DNA of 53,623 nucleotides. It comes from Jannaschia aquimarina. GTDB taxonomy: Bacteria > Pseudomonadota > Alphaproteobacteria > Rhodobacterales > Rhodobacteraceae. How positions within the stretch are numbered: position 1 is the stretch's first letter; every line of letters starts with the position of its first letter. The notes under the pieces were generated by a model. That model had not been told where the DNA came from, did no database searches, and worked only from the letters and a program-made list of their open reading frames with translations. A program made the position numbers and the translations under genes. Positions 42,438 through 51,660 of this stretch are shown in pieces. The stretch spans positions 1 to 53,623 of the forward strand of contig NZ_JYFE01000013.1 of assembly GCF_000877395.1 (NCBI RefSeq), in the 5' to 3' direction.

Positions 42438-44561
42438 TCATAATCCGCAGCGTCTGCGCGCCCTCGGCCTGTCGTCCGCCCCGAAGCCCGCCAGTTCGAC
42501 CGACAGACCGAACCGCGTCGTCGGCTCCAGCGATACGGAGGACGTGAAGCGCCTTTCGACGTCGAAGTCCACCGTCACGCAATCCGAGCGATAGGTCAGT
42601 CCGAGCCCGGCCCGGCTGGCATCGTTGGTGACGAAGTCATAGCGCCAGTTGGCGCGTCCCGTCCAGTCGCGGGCCAGGTCGTAGGCTGCATCGAGCCCCC
42701 ATTCGGACGTGTCGCGGGGTCGGCCCGCCTCGGCATCGGCGTCGAGGAAGGTGTAGCGCGTCTCGAGCTCGTGCCGGCGGCCGGACCATCGCAGGATCGT
42801 CTCGGAGCGGGCGAAGTCGAGCTGGTCGTCGAAGAGCGAGCGGCTGAGCAGGCTGAACCGGTCGTCGTAGGTCGCGCCGACCGAGACGAGCCAGTCGGAC
42901 GCCTTGCTGTCGAGGCCGGTGCCGCTGCGGAACTGGTTCGAGTTGCGGTCCCGGATCGTGCGGCCGGCGAAACCGGAGATCTGCCAGCCGGACGGCGCGG
43001 TCCGCGTGTAGCCGAGGCCGATATTGATGTGATTGCCAAGCTCGCGCACGTCGCGGCCGGGAAAGCGCGAGGTCGAGAAGATGTTGGCCTCGTCATATTC
43101 CGGCGTGAGCGAATCCTCGTTGGGAACCTCGTTGCGGGAGGTGGGGGCGAAGACAACGGCGGCCACAGGCTCGATCACATGGTGGACACCGTTCGCGCCC
43201 GCGCGGGCCAGTGGCAGCCGCACTTCGAGCCCTGCATACGGGACGACGCGGCCCTCGATGTCGTCGCCGAAGCTTGGGTCCTGGGTCACGCGGTAGGCGT
43301 CGGCGTGGACCTCGCCGAAGGCCGAGACGACGGCCCCCGCCCCCGTCACCCAGGAGCGCCGCCAGCCCGCCGAGACCGAGCCGCGGGCCACGTCCCGGGC
43401 CGCGCCGGGACCGAAGCCCGGAGGCGGGCGGCTGACGGGACGCTCGCGGCCATGCGCCTCCAGTTGCCAGGTCGCGATGCCGCCGAATAGCGCGCGCCGC
43501 CGCTCTCTGGTCACCGTGACCACGCGGGAGGGGAGCGTGTCGCTCCGCTCGCCTTCGCGAAGGGTACGGATCGCGATGATCTCTCCGGAGGTGCGGCGGT
43601 CGCGTTCGACCTTAAAGACGCGGACGCTGCTTTCGAGGCGATCCTCTTCGCTGATGCCGTAATCCAGCAGGAAGGCATCGTCGCTGGCCTGCTCGATCTC
43701 GAATTCGAGCGTGTAGTCGCTGGGCAGCGCGAAGGTGCCGTCGGCGAAGAGGTATCCCCGCGTGTCGCCGGGCCGCGTGTCGTCGCGGGCGATGGCGCCA
43801 TTGAGTTCGATCGTGCCCCGGTCGAAGGCCTGCCGGTAGCGCAGGTTCAGCGCGCGCGTTCCGGTGTTGGTCACGAATGGCGCGACGGTCAGATCCCGGG
43901 ACGGGCCGACCGCGATGAAATAGGGAACCGTCACGCCCGTCCCTAGCCGGTCGTCCGAGGAGAAGCGCGGCGCGAGGAACCCGTTGGAGCGTTCGAGCCC
44001 CGGTCCGGGCAGGCGGATGACGGGCAGCCAGACGACGGGCACGCCCAGCACCTCGAAGCGCGCGCCTTCGAAATAGAGCTGGTTCTCGGCCTCGTCCTGC
44101 ACGATGCGGCGGGCCCGGATCTGCCAGAGCGGCACCGGGTTCTCGGCGCAGACCTCGCAGGACGAGGCGACGGCTTGATAGGCCTGGGTGTAGCGGCCGT
44201 CTCCGTCGCGGCTGATCCGGGCGGCGGCGATCTGAAGCTTCTGGTTCAACACGAGGCGCGCGCCCTGCAGGACGCTGTCGCGAAGCTCGGCGCCCAGCGA
44301 GGCGAAATCGGCCACCAGGATCCGGTCGGGCCCGTCGACAAGGGTCAGCGGGCCTTCGACGATCAGGCGGTCCTCGTCGCGCAGATAGGTCACGCGGCTG
44401 GCGCGCAGGACGCGGCCCTCGGCGAAGATCTCGACCGAGCCGGTTGCGACGAGCCGCGTCGGGTCGAAGTCGATCCGGTCGGCGACCAGCGTCGCGGGGC
44501 CGTCCTGCGCAAAGGCGGGACCCGTCAGCAGCACGAGCCAGAGGAGGAGCCAGCGTATCAT
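42438..44561 (-). CDS. lptD: LPS assembly protein LptD
   Basis: 707 residues. A signal peptide MIRWLLLWLVLLTGPAFA leads into an OstA-like beta-jellyroll domain (about 25-140) with DRIDFDPTRLVATGSVEI. A large C-terminal beta-barrel follows, with alternating polar/aromatic strands such as WQISGFAGRTIRDRNSNQF and the end VSLEPTTRFGLSVELAGF. With LptE it inserts lipopolysaccharide into the outer leaflet. The start overlaps the lptG stop (ATGA). Cys131, Cys134 and a C-terminal Cys pair with the disulfide pattern expected for LptD, though positions are approximate. Confidence 0.92.
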   Translation of the reverse strand: MIRWLLLWLVLLTGPAFAQDGPATLVADRIDFDPTRLVATGSVEIFAEGRVLRASRVTYLRDEDRLIVEGPLTLVDGPDRILVADFASLGAELRDSVLQGARLVLNQKLQIAAARISRDGDGRYTQAYQAVASSCEVCAENPVPLWQIRARRIVQDEAENQLYFEGARFEVLGVPVVWLPVIRLPGPGLERSNGFLAPRFSSDDRLGTGVTVPYFIAVGPSRDLTVAPFVTNTGTRALNLRYRQAFDRGTIELNGAIARDDTRPGDTRGYLFADGTFALPSDYTLEFEIEQASDDAFLLDYGISEEDRLESSVRVFKVERDRRTSGEIIAIRTLREGERSDTLPSRVVTVTRERRRALFGGIATWQLEAHGRERPVSRPPPGFGPGAARDVARGSVSAGWRRSWVTGAGAVVSAFGEVHADAYRVTQDPSFGDDIEGRVVPYAGLEVRLPLARAGANGVHHVIEPVAAVVFAPTSRNEVPNEDSLTPEYDEANIFSTSRFPGRDVRELGNHINIGLGYTRTAPSGWQISGFAGRTIRDRNSNQFRSGTGLDSKASDWLVSVGATYDDRFSLLSRSLFDDQLDFARSETILRWSGRRHELETRYTFLDADAEAGRPRDTSEWGLDAAYDLARDWTGRANWRYDFVTNDASRAGLGLTYRSDCVTVDFDVERRFTSSVSLEPTTRFGLSVELAGFGADDRPRARRRCGL

Positions 44562-45652
44562 CCGTCCTCCAGATGCAGGATGATGCCGACGGCGAGCATC
44601 GCGGCTGCCGTTGGCGGGGCCCAGGCCGCGAGGATGACGGGGATCTGGCCGCTTTCGCCCAGCACCTGCGCGAAGTTGCGCAGGAAGAACGTGCCGAAGC
44701 CCAGCAGGAGGGCGGTCAGGATCGCGATGCCGGTGCCGCCCGCGCGGCTGTGACGCATCGTGAAGGCGGCGCCCAGCAGGACCATCGCCGCCAGCATCAC
44801 GGGATTGGCCAGTTCCAGTTGCAGCCAGACGCGGTGGGTCAGGCCGGAAAAGCCCGCCGCATCCAGTTGGCGGATGAAGTCGGGCAACTCGAAGATCGGG
44901 ATCGACGACGGGACGCCGAAGCTGTCGCGGATCTGCTCGATCGTCAGGCTGGAGGGCAGCGCGTAGGCCAGTTCGATGCGGGCGCGCGCTTCGGGATTGC
45001 CGCGGTCGAGGCGCCAGATCTTGGCGCCGTTCATCTGCCACTCGCCCGAGGCTAGTTCAGCCCGCCGGGCGTCTATCCGCATCTCCGGCGAACCGTCGCC
45101 GTCGAAGCTCAGGAAGCTGGCATCGAAGAGGATCGTCCCGTCCAGCGAGGAGCGGGCGGCCCGGATCACCGTCTGGCCGGTCTCGTCGCCCTGACGGAGC
45201 CAGACGCCCTCTTCGCTGATGGAGAGGATCGAGGAGATCCCGGTGCGGAAGCGGTCGACCTCCCGCTCGTAGGCGGTCTGGGTGGCCGCGACGATGGGAT
45301 TGACGACCAGCAGTGCCGCGACGCCCAGGGCCATCGCGGCCAGAGCCGGGGCCATGACCGCGCGCAGGGCCGATCGCCCCGCGCCGCGGATCACGACGAG
45401 TTCGGACGACCGGGCGAGCGACAGGAACAGCGCCAGCGTCGCCAGGATCACGATCAGCGGCAGGATCTGGTAGAGCGCGGCGGGCAGGTTCAGCGCGGCC
45501 AGCCGCAAACCGTCGGCGAAGCTGGCCCCGTCGTCGCCCAGGCGGCGCAATTGTTCCGCCAGGTCGATGGGCAGCAGAAGGCCGGTAAAGACGAGGCAGA
45601 CCAGACCGACCAGCGAGAGGAAGCGCCGCGCGATATAGAGCGAAAGGATCAC
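44558..45652 (-). CDS. lptG: LPS export ABC permease LptG
   Basis: 364 residues from a GTG that overlaps the lptF stop (GTGA). Three helices at the N-terminus (about 12-35, 55-80, 95-120), a large periplasmic beta-jellyroll (about 140-270) and three C-terminal helices fit the YjgP/YjgQ permease family. FLSLARSSELVVIRGAGRS is the coupling-helix region that contacts LptB. With LptF and LptB it extracts lipopolysaccharide from the inner membrane. The longer upstream frame is a shadow of lptF. Confidence 0.93.
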   Translation of the reverse strand: MILSLYIARRFLSLVGLVCLVFTGLLLPIDLAEQLRRLGDDGASFADGLRLAALNLPAALYQILPLIVILATLALFLSLARSSELVVIRGAGRSALRAVMAPALAAMALGVAALLVVNPIVAATQTAYEREVDRFRTGISSILSISEEGVWLRQGDETGQTVIRAARSSLDGTILFDASFLSFDGDGSPEMRIDARRAELASGEWQMNGAKIWRLDRGNPEARARIELAYALPSSLTIEQIRDSFGVPSSIPIFELPDFIRQLDAAGFSGLTHRVWLQLELANPVMLAAMVLLGAAFTMRHSRAGGTGIAILTALLLGFGTFFLRNFAQVLGESGQIPVILAAWAPPTAAAMLAVGIILHLEDG

Positions 45653-46773
45653 GCGGCCGACCGGATCCGGCGCAAGGGCCGGGGGCCCAGCGTCGCCCGC
45701 CAGAGCAGGATCGAGGCCAGCAGGCCGGTTAGCACCGCAGGAACGTAGGCCAGCCCCCAGAGGCCCGCGTCGTCGAGCGCGCGGTTCTCGGCCACGTTGG
45801 ACAGCAGTTGAAGCACCACCGCCGCCAGCACCGCACCGCCGATCTGGCGCCAGAGACCGAGGCGAGAATAGCCCCCCAGCATCAGGAACCCCAATGCGAG
45901 CAGGGGCAGCAGCGCGGCAAAGAGCGGCTCGGCGATGCGGGCATGGCCTTCGTAGCGGAGCTCGGCGACCGCTGCGCCGGTCGCGGCCTGCGCCTCGGGA
46001 CCGGCGGCCAGAAGCGCGCCGGTTGGCAGTTCCCTCGGGTCCCGGCTGCGGGTCGTGTCGGCGCCCGTCAGCCCAGCCAGATCGTAGGCGAAATCGGCGA
46101 AAGTCGTCGTGATGAGGTTGCGGGTCCGAAGCTCCAGCGTCTGCGCCATGCCTTCCAGCATCACGAGGCGGGCGCCCGCCTCGCCGCGGACCAGATAGGC
46201 CCGCTCGGCCGTGTAGCTGGTATGGGTCTCGCCGTCGCGGCGATCCTGCAGGAAGAGGCCCAGCAATTCGCCCGTCTCGGCGATCTCGCGCACGTAGACG
46301 GTGACGCCGTCGCCGGGATGCAGGAACTCGCCCTCTTGCAGGAAACGGGCGGTGACGTCGGCGCTGAGCTCCTGCCCGCGTTCGGCCAGCGCGGTGCGGG
46401 CCAGCGGCTCCAACCCGTGGGCGAGGATCGCGGCCATCGCGCCCACGGCCAGGCCGAAGACGGCAACCGGACGAGCCAGGCGCCACGGGCCGAGGCCTGT
46501 CGTCTGCGCGACCACCATCTCGCTGTCGGACGACAGACGGTTGATGCCGTAGAGCGTGGCCACCAGCGCGGCGATCGGCAGGACGGCCCCGATGACCGAC
46601 GGCAGCGCCAAGGCGGTAAATTGCAGAAAGGTGGCCAGCGATGATCCGCCCTCGATCAGCCGGTCGAACAGCCCGATCGCACGGTTCACCCAGTAGACCG
46701 CCACCAGGACCAGCGCGAAGAAGCCGAACTGCAGCAGAAGCTGGCCCGACAGGTATCGGTCGAACGTGCCCAC
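45649..46773 (-). CDS. lptF: LPS export ABC permease LptF
   Basis: 374 residues from a GTG at 46771-46773, giving VGTFDRYLSGQLLLQFGFFA. The frame is open to 46860, but that part is Pro/Arg-rich and not conserved. The YjgP/YjgQ layout is present: N-terminal helices (about 12-110), a jellyroll, and three C-terminal helices. INRLSSDSEMVVAQTTGLG is the LptB-contacting region. It partners LptG. First gene of lptF-lptG-lptD-surA-pdxA-rsmA, divergent from pepA across a 122-bp gap. Confidence 0.92.
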   Translation of the reverse strand: MGTFDRYLSGQLLLQFGFFALVLVAVYWVNRAIGLFDRLIEGGSSLATFLQFTALALPSVIGAVLPIAALVATLYGINRLSSDSEMVVAQTTGLGPWRLARPVAVFGLAVGAMAAILAHGLEPLARTALAERGQELSADVTARFLQEGEFLHPGDGVTVYVREIAETGELLGLFLQDRRDGETHTSYTAERAYLVRGEAGARLVMLEGMAQTLELRTRNLITTTFADFAYDLAGLTGADTTRSRDPRELPTGALLAAGPEAQAATGAAVAELRYEGHARIAEPLFAALLPLLALGFLMLGGYSRLGLWRQIGGAVLAAVVLQLLSNVAENRALDDAGLWGLAYVPAVLTGLLASILLWRATLGPRPLRRIRSAA

Positions 46774-46895
46774 GTCTCGTGCGGTCCCTCTTGGTCGTCT
46801 CTTCCTAGCGGCGGCGCGCCCGAACGGGAAGGGCGTCTGGCATCCCGGCGCGGCGGGCATTACGTTCCGCTGCGAAACCGATCCCGGAGAGCCCT

Positions 46896-48374
46896 ATGAC
46901 CACCCCCGCCGCCGTCACCTTCCGTGCCATGGATCTCGATTCTCTTGCCGAGCTCGAGGGCGCCGTCGCCGTCCTCGTCCCGGCCGAAGGCACGCTCTCG
47001 CCCGGGGCGCGGCGCGTGAACCGGCTGACGCGCGGATCGCTCAAGCGCGCTGTCGAAAGCGAGGCCTTCGACAAGATGTCGGACGGGGAGGCGACGGTCC
47101 TGCGCTTTCCCCAGAACATGGCGGCCAAGGCGGTCGTGCTGTGTCGTCTGCCCCGGCGGCCCGAAGCGGGACAGGCGCGCCGGGCCGGTGCCGCGATCCG
47201 GGCCGCCGCGGGTGGCAAGGACGCGCTGGCCATCGTCGGCGACGCGCAGCGCGACCTCGCCGCGCTGGTGCAGGGGGCGGCGTTGCGCGGCTATGCCTTC
47301 GACGTCCACAAGACGGGCGACGATGCGGGCAAGGGGGCGCCCGCGATTACCGTGCTGGCGGCAAAGCCCGACGAGGTCGGGGCGGAGTTCGCCGACCTGT
47401 CCGCGCAGGTCGAGGGCGTGTTCCTGACACGTGATCTGGTCAACGAGCCGGCCAACATCCTGACTACGACCGAATTCGCCACTCGCCTCGAGGCGCTGCG
47501 GGATCTGGGCGTCGAGGTCGAGGTGCTGGAAGAGACCGATCTGGAAAAGCTGGGGATGCGCACCCTGCTGGCGGTCGGGCAGGGCTCGGAAAGCCCGTCG
47601 AAGGTCGTCGTCATGCAGTGGAAGGGCGGCGGCGACGAGAAGCCGCTCGCACTGATCGGCAAGGGCGTGGTCTTCGATACCGGCGGCATCAGCCTCAAGC
47701 CCGCCGCGGGCATGGAAGACATGACGATGGATATGGGTGGCGCGGGCACCGTCGCGGGGGCGATGCACACGATCGCCAAGCGTGGTGCCAAGGCCAACGT
47801 GGTCGGTCTGGTCGGCCTGGTCGAGAACATGCCCGACGGCCGCGCCCAGCGGCCCGGCGACGTCGTCCGTTCGATGAAGGGCGACACGGTCGAGGTCATC
47901 AACACCGATGCCGAGGGGCGCCTCGTGCTGTGCGACGTGATGTGGTACGCGCAGGATCGGTTTGAGCCCGTCGGCATGGTCGATCTGGCGACCCTGACCG
48001 GGGCCATCATCATCGGGCTGGGCTACGAGAATGCGGGCGTGTTTTCGAATGACGACAAGTTCTGTAACGCGTTCCTGAAGGCCGCGGAGACCGAGGGCGA
48101 GGGCGCCTGGCGGATGCCGCTGGGCAAGGCCTATGACAAGCAGCTCAAGTCCAGCGTGGCGGACATGAAGAACGTGGGCGGGCGGCCCGCAGGCTCGATC
48201 ACCGCGGCACAGTTCCTGCAACGCTTCGTCAAGGATGGGACGCCGTGGATCCATCTCGACATCGCAGGCGTGGCCAGCCTCGAAAAGAGCACCGATCTGT
48301 CTCCGGCAGGTGCGTCCGGCTGGGGTGTCAGGGCGCTGGACCGGCTGGTCCGCGACTACGAGACCGATGGGTGA
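46896..48374 (+). CDS. pepA: Leucyl aminopeptidase PepA
   Basis: 492 residues of peptidase family M17. The N-terminal domain covers about 1-165. The catalytic domain has LIGKGVVFDTGGISLKPA (metal-binding Lys and Asp) and the signature NTDAEGRLVLCD, which holds more ligands for the two metal ions. It removes N-terminal residues from peptides in the cytoplasm. It overlaps holC by 8 bp, as in many proteobacteria. Confidence 0.95.
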   Translation: MTTPAAVTFRAMDLDSLAELEGAVAVLVPAEGTLSPGARRVNRLTRGSLKRAVESEAFDKMSDGEATVLRFPQNMAAKAVVLCRLPRRPEAGQARRAGAAIRAAAGGKDALAIVGDAQRDLAALVQGAALRGYAFDVHKTGDDAGKGAPAITVLAAKPDEVGAEFADLSAQVEGVFLTRDLVNEPANILTTTEFATRLEALRDLGVEVEVLEETDLEKLGMRTLLAVGQGSESPSKVVVMQWKGGGDEKPLALIGKGVVFDTGGISLKPAAGMEDMTMDMGGAGTVAGAMHTIAKRGAKANVVGLVGLVENMPDGRAQRPGDVVRSMKGDTVEVINTDAEGRLVLCDVMWYAQDRFEPVGMVDLATLTGAIIIGLGYENAGVFSNDDKFCNAFLKAAETEGEGAWRMPLGKAYDKQLKSSVADMKNVGGRPAGSITAAQFLQRFVKDGTPWIHLDIAGVASLEKSTDLSPAGASGWGVRALDRLVRDYETDG

Positions 48375-48828
48375 GGCCTATTTCTACCACCTGACGCGAC
48401 GGCCGGTGGATCAGACGCTGGCCGTCCTGCTGGAGCGGTCGCTGGCGCAGGGGTGGCGCGTCGCGGTGCGCGCCCCGGATCCGGAGTTGCTGGAGGCGCT
48501 GGATGAACAGCTCTGGCTCGGTCCGAAGGAGCGGTTTCTTCCCCACGGGCTGGCCGGAGGCGCGCACGACGCGCGCCAGCCGGTCCTCCTGACCTCAGGC
48601 GTGGCGGCCAACGACCCGCATTGCGTGATGGCCCTGGCCGGGGCGGAGGTCGCGCCCAAGGAGGTCGCGCCGCTAAAGCGGGTCTGCATCCTGTTCGACG
48701 GGATGGACGGAGACGCGTTGGCGCGGGCGCGGGCGCAATGGACAATGCTGACCGGCGCGGGTGTGGGCGCGCGCTACTGGTCCGAGGAATCGGGCAAGTG
48801 GGAAGAGAAGGCGACGAAGAACGTCTGA
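48367..48828 (+). CDS. holC: DNA polymerase III subunit chi
   Basis: 153 residues from MGEAYFYHLTRRPVDQTLAVLL. The chi fold is shown by LLERSLAQGWRVAVRA, QLWLGPKERFLPHG, QPVLLTSG and RVCILFDGMDGDALARAR. Chi links the clamp loader to single-stranded-DNA-binding protein at the replication fork. The ATG at 48367 begins inside the end of pepA (8-bp overlap); the upstream open frame is a pepA shadow. Confidence 0.92.
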   Translation: MGEAYFYHLTRRPVDQTLAVLLERSLAQGWRVAVRAPDPELLEALDEQLWLGPKERFLPHGLAGGAHDARQPVLLTSGVAANDPHCVMALAGAEVAPKEVAPLKRVCILFDGMDGDALARARAQWTMLTGAGVGARYWSEESGKWEEKATKNV

Positions 48829-48876
48829 AACGGCCCGGCTTCGGGAACCTTTCGCGTTCGGGCGGCTTGGTTCGCC

Positions 48877-49038
48877 ATGAAGACCTGTCTCGCCCTCATC
48901 CTCATGACGACCGCCGCGCAGGCGAGCCTGGTTCCGATTTCGCCCATCCTGCCGGGCCTCCCGATCCGCGAACCGGCGGCGCCTGCGCCCTGCGGGGCCG
49001 TGACGGCGTGCCCGCCGGCCGATCCAGTCGCCCTCTAG
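48877..49038 (+). CDS. Very small exported ORF (53 residues)
   Basis: 53 codons starting MKTCLALILMTTAAQASLVP: a short signal peptide with an AxA-type site, then a Pro-rich mature part with a Cys pair (APCGAVTACPP). Third positions are G/C-rich, as in real genes here. Ribosome-binding context is weak. It ends 4 bp from the convergent MATE gene. It could be a genuine small periplasmic protein or a chance ORF; no family is known to me. Confidence 0.4.
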   Translation: MKTCLALILMTTAAQASLVPISPILPGLPIREPAAPAPCGAVTACPPADPVAL

Positions 49039-49041
49039 GGC

Positions 49042-50397
49042 TCAGGCGGGCAGGGGCGCCACGGGCGGCGCCATGCGCCAGAACCGGACGATCAGGGCGA
49101 TGCCCGCGACCGACAGGCCGATGACGAGGCCCAGCCAGATGCCAACAGGCCCCATCCCGCCCGGAAAGCCCAGGCCGTAGCTGATCGGGATGCCCACGAT
49201 CCAGTAGGCCGCGATGGCGTAGATCATCGGCCGCCGGGTGTCCTGCATCCCCCGCAGGAAGCCGAGCGCCATGACCTGCAGCGCGTCGACCAGCTGGAAC
49301 AGCGCGGCATAGGTCAGCAGCGTCACGCCCAGTGCGAGGATGGCGGGCGCGTCCGGCTCGGACCGGTCGAGGAAGAGGCCGATTAGAAAGTGGCCCGCCC
49401 CGAGATAGACCGCCGTTGCCAGCACAACCGCGATCCCCGACAGGACGAGCGCCGAGAGCGCCGCCTGGCGCAGGCCCAGCGCATCCGCCGCCCCCCAGAA
49501 CCGGCCGACCCGCACGGTGGCCGCCTGACTGAGCCCAAGATGCACCATGAAGACGGCCGCCGCGATCTGGATCGCGATGCCGTGCGCCGCCAACTCGATC
49601 GTGCCCAGCGCGCCCATCATCAGCGCCGCGGCCGCGAAGAGCCCGACCTCGGACACGTGGGTCAGGCCGATGGGCCAGCCGAGCCGCGCCAATCGGACGA
49701 AGACCTCTTGGTCGAAGACCTGCAAATTGCGAAAGAGGTCCCACCGCGCCATGTCGGGACCCTTGGCAGAGTAGAGCGCCAGCAGCGCACCCATGGTCAC
49801 CTGCACGCCCGCACTGGCCAGCGCGGCGCCTTGGACGCCGAGTTCGGGCATCCCGAGATTTCCGAAGATGAAGAGCCAGTTCAGCAAGATGTTCACGGCA
49901 ACCCCCGCCATGGTCACCCAGAGAACGATGCGCGTCCGTTCCAGTGCCGAGAGATGCGAGCGGAAGGTCGTCCAGATCAGTGCGGGGATCAGGCCGAAAG
50001 CGGCAATGGAGAGATAGGCCGCCGCGCCCTCGGCGATGTCGGGCGCCTGGCCCAGCGCCAGCAGGATCGGCTCGGAGGCCAACAGGACAGGCATGAGCGC
50101 CAGCCCGGCCAGAACCGACAGCCACAGGCCCATCCGCGCGGCGCGCCGCACGGACCGCTCGTCTTCCCGGCCCGCCGCATCGGAGGCGAGGCTCATCACC
50201 GCAATCGCGAAACCGGAGCAGAGCAGGTAGATCGTGAAGAACGCCGTCGATCCAAGCGTGCCCGCCGCCAGCGCCTCGACCGAGTAGCGGCCCAGCATCG
50301 CGGTATCGGTCACGCCGATCAGAACCTGCGCGACCTGACTTCCGACGAGCGGCAGACCCAGCGTCAGAGTGCGAGCGATATGCTGGCGGAACTCCAT
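49042..50397 (-). CDS. MATE family efflux transporter
   Basis: 451 residues with twelve predicted membrane helices in two similar halves. The start includes LGLPLVGSQVAQVLIGVTDTAMLGRYS, the standard MATE helix 1-2 motif. GWPIGLTHVSEVGLFAAAALMMG opens the second half. Such carriers (NorM type) export cationic drugs or metabolites in exchange for sodium or protons. The substrate cannot be predicted. It is monocistronic, convergent with the small ORF. Confidence 0.9.
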   Translation of the reverse strand: MEFRQHIARTLTLGLPLVGSQVAQVLIGVTDTAMLGRYSVEALAAGTLGSTAFFTIYLLCSGFAIAVMSLASDAAGREDERSVRRAARMGLWLSVLAGLALMPVLLASEPILLALGQAPDIAEGAAAYLSIAAFGLIPALIWTTFRSHLSALERTRIVLWVTMAGVAVNILLNWLFIFGNLGMPELGVQGAALASAGVQVTMGALLALYSAKGPDMARWDLFRNLQVFDQEVFVRLARLGWPIGLTHVSEVGLFAAAALMMGALGTIELAAHGIAIQIAAAVFMVHLGLSQAATVRVGRFWGAADALGLRQAALSALVLSGIAVVLATAVYLGAGHFLIGLFLDRSEPDAPAILALGVTLLTYAALFQLVDALQVMALGFLRGMQDTRRPMIYAIAAYWIVGIPISYGLGFPGGMGPVGIWLGLVIGLSVAGIALIVRFWRMAPPVAPLPA

Positions 50398-50461
50398 GGG
50401 CGAGTGCTACGCCCGGTCGCGCTGTCTGGCAACACCGGCGGGATGCGAAGGCGCGCTCGCG

Positions 50462-50974
50462 TCAGGCGCGGTCGGCCATGTCCTGGGTCCGGTTGGCAAG
50501 GTGGACGAGACGGGTCCGATGCCCGTTCAGCATCTCGCGCACCGCGGGCGACGCGACCCTGTCGGCGGCTTTCGCATAGGCGTCGATCGTCCGTTGCTCG
50601 CCTTTCGCGATCGGCCCGAGCGCCGCGCGGTCGATCCCGACGAGCATTCCGCGCGTCGTGACGACGACGCTGTTCAGTGTTCCCATCATGGAGCCTTCGT
50701 CATCCACGCCGCCCTGCCTGAGGAGGGCGCGCTCGAGCTCTGCGGCATGGCCCTCATGGGCCTCGCGCCAATCCCGGATCAGGCCTTGGAGGTCGGGCGC
50801 GACATGTCCCTCCATCGCCCGGTAGCCTTCGAGCGCGTCGAGCGTCGCGGTCAGCGCGTCGCGCAGGGCCTCTTCCGTGGCCCCATCACGGCTGCCATCG
50901 ACGTCGGCGACCTCGGTCGCGGCGATATGGTTCGGGGCAAGCTGGGCCGGGCTGGCGGGAAGATCGTCCTGCAT
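50462..50974 (-). CDS. DUF2383-like four-helix-bundle protein
   Basis: 170 residues from the ATG at 50972-50974. It is mostly helical. EALRDALTATLDALEGYRAMEG, WREAHEGHAAELERALLRQGG and a final helix HRTRLVHLANRTQDMA resemble ferritin-like DUF2383/PA2169 bundles. His and Glu residues could bind metal but a full di-iron site is not obvious. The function is unknown. A strong terminator of ndk lies between the two genes. Confidence 0.7.
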   Translation of the reverse strand: MQDDLPASPAQLAPNHIAATEVADVDGSRDGATEEALRDALTATLDALEGYRAMEGHVAPDLQGLIRDWREAHEGHAAELERALLRQGGVDDEGSMMGTLNSVVVTTRGMLVGIDRAALGPIAKGEQRTIDAYAKAADRVASPAVREMLNGHRTRLVHLANRTQDMADRA

Positions 50975-51021
50975 AGGCGGCCAACGTGGGCCAGGCGCCG
51001 CCGGTTCCGGGGGCCGGATGC

Positions 51022-51046
51022 AAAACGGGGCCCATGCGGGCCCCGT
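51022..51046 (-). terminator. Intrinsic terminator of ndk
   Basis: On the minus strand ACGGGGCCC pairs perfectly with GGGCCCCGT around a GCAT loop (51025-51046) and is followed by TTTTGC (51022-51025). It starts 22 bp after the ndk stop. This is the best Rho-independent terminator in the window. Confidence 0.8.
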
Positions 51047-51068
51047 CCATCGTTCGGATCGGGCGGCT

Positions 51069-51491
51069 TCAGCCGACGATCTCGAGTTCCGAGAAGAAGA
51101 AGGCGATCTCTTCCTTGGCGGTGTCCGGCCCGTCGGAGCCATGGACCGAGTTCTCGCCGATGGACAGCGCGAACTCCTTGCGGATGGTGCCTTCGTCCGC
51201 CTCGGCGGGGTTGGTGGCGCCCATGACTTCGCGGTTCTTCGCGATGGCATCTTCACCTTCCAGCACCTGCACGACGATGGGCGCCGACGCCATGAAGGTC
51301 GTCAGTTCGTCGAAGAAGGGCCGCTCCTTGTGGACGGCATAGAACTCGCCGGCCTGAGCCTTGGTCAGGTGAATGCGCTTGGAGGCGACGACGCGCAGGC
51401 CGGCCTCCTCGAACTTGGCGGTGATCTTGCCCGTGAGGTTCCGCTTGGTGGCGTCGGGCTTGATGATCGAGAAGGTGCGTTGCGTGGCCAT
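51069..51491 (-). CDS. ndk: Nucleoside-diphosphate kinase
   Basis: 140 residues. It starts [18 protein letters not shown]; the phosphorylated histidine is His117 in [20 protein letters not shown] and [15 protein letters not shown] are invariant family segments. It transfers the gamma phosphate from ATP to other nucleoside diphosphates. It is a single gene with its own terminator, divergent from the ABC-F gene. Confidence 0.97.
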   Translation of the reverse strand: MATQRTFSIIKPDATKRNLTGKITAKFEEAGLRVVASKRIHLTKAQAGEFYAVHKERPFFDELTTFMASAPIVVQVLEGEDAIAKNREVMGATNPAEADEGTIRKEFALSIGENSVHGSDGPDTAKEEIAFFFSELEIVG

Positions 51492-51589
51492 CGTGGTCTC
51501 CGTCAGGTGTTTGGCGCGGCGCTTAGCAGGGGGGCGGGGGGAAGGAAACAGGGCGCATCCCGAAGCGGGGCGAGGGGCCGGCCCCTCGC

Positions 51590-51625
51590 GCTCCCCGGGA
51601 TATTTGGAAAGCGGAGAAGGGGGAG
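51590..51625 (+). repeat. Palindrome plus TATTTGG element, copy 2
   Basis: CTCCCCGGGATATTTGG followed by a purine-rich tail aligns with 3214-3249 with small gaps. It lies in the ndk/ABC-F divergent gap, 35 bp before the ABC-F start and on the same strand. Confidence 0.5.
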
Positions 51626-51660
51626 TTGACGCGGGCCGTCGGGCGGGCCACCCCGCGCGC

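Noticed and set aside
42438-45041. Longer lptD frame starting inside lptG
   Set aside because: The signal peptide at 44561 and the ATGA overlap with lptG mark the real start.
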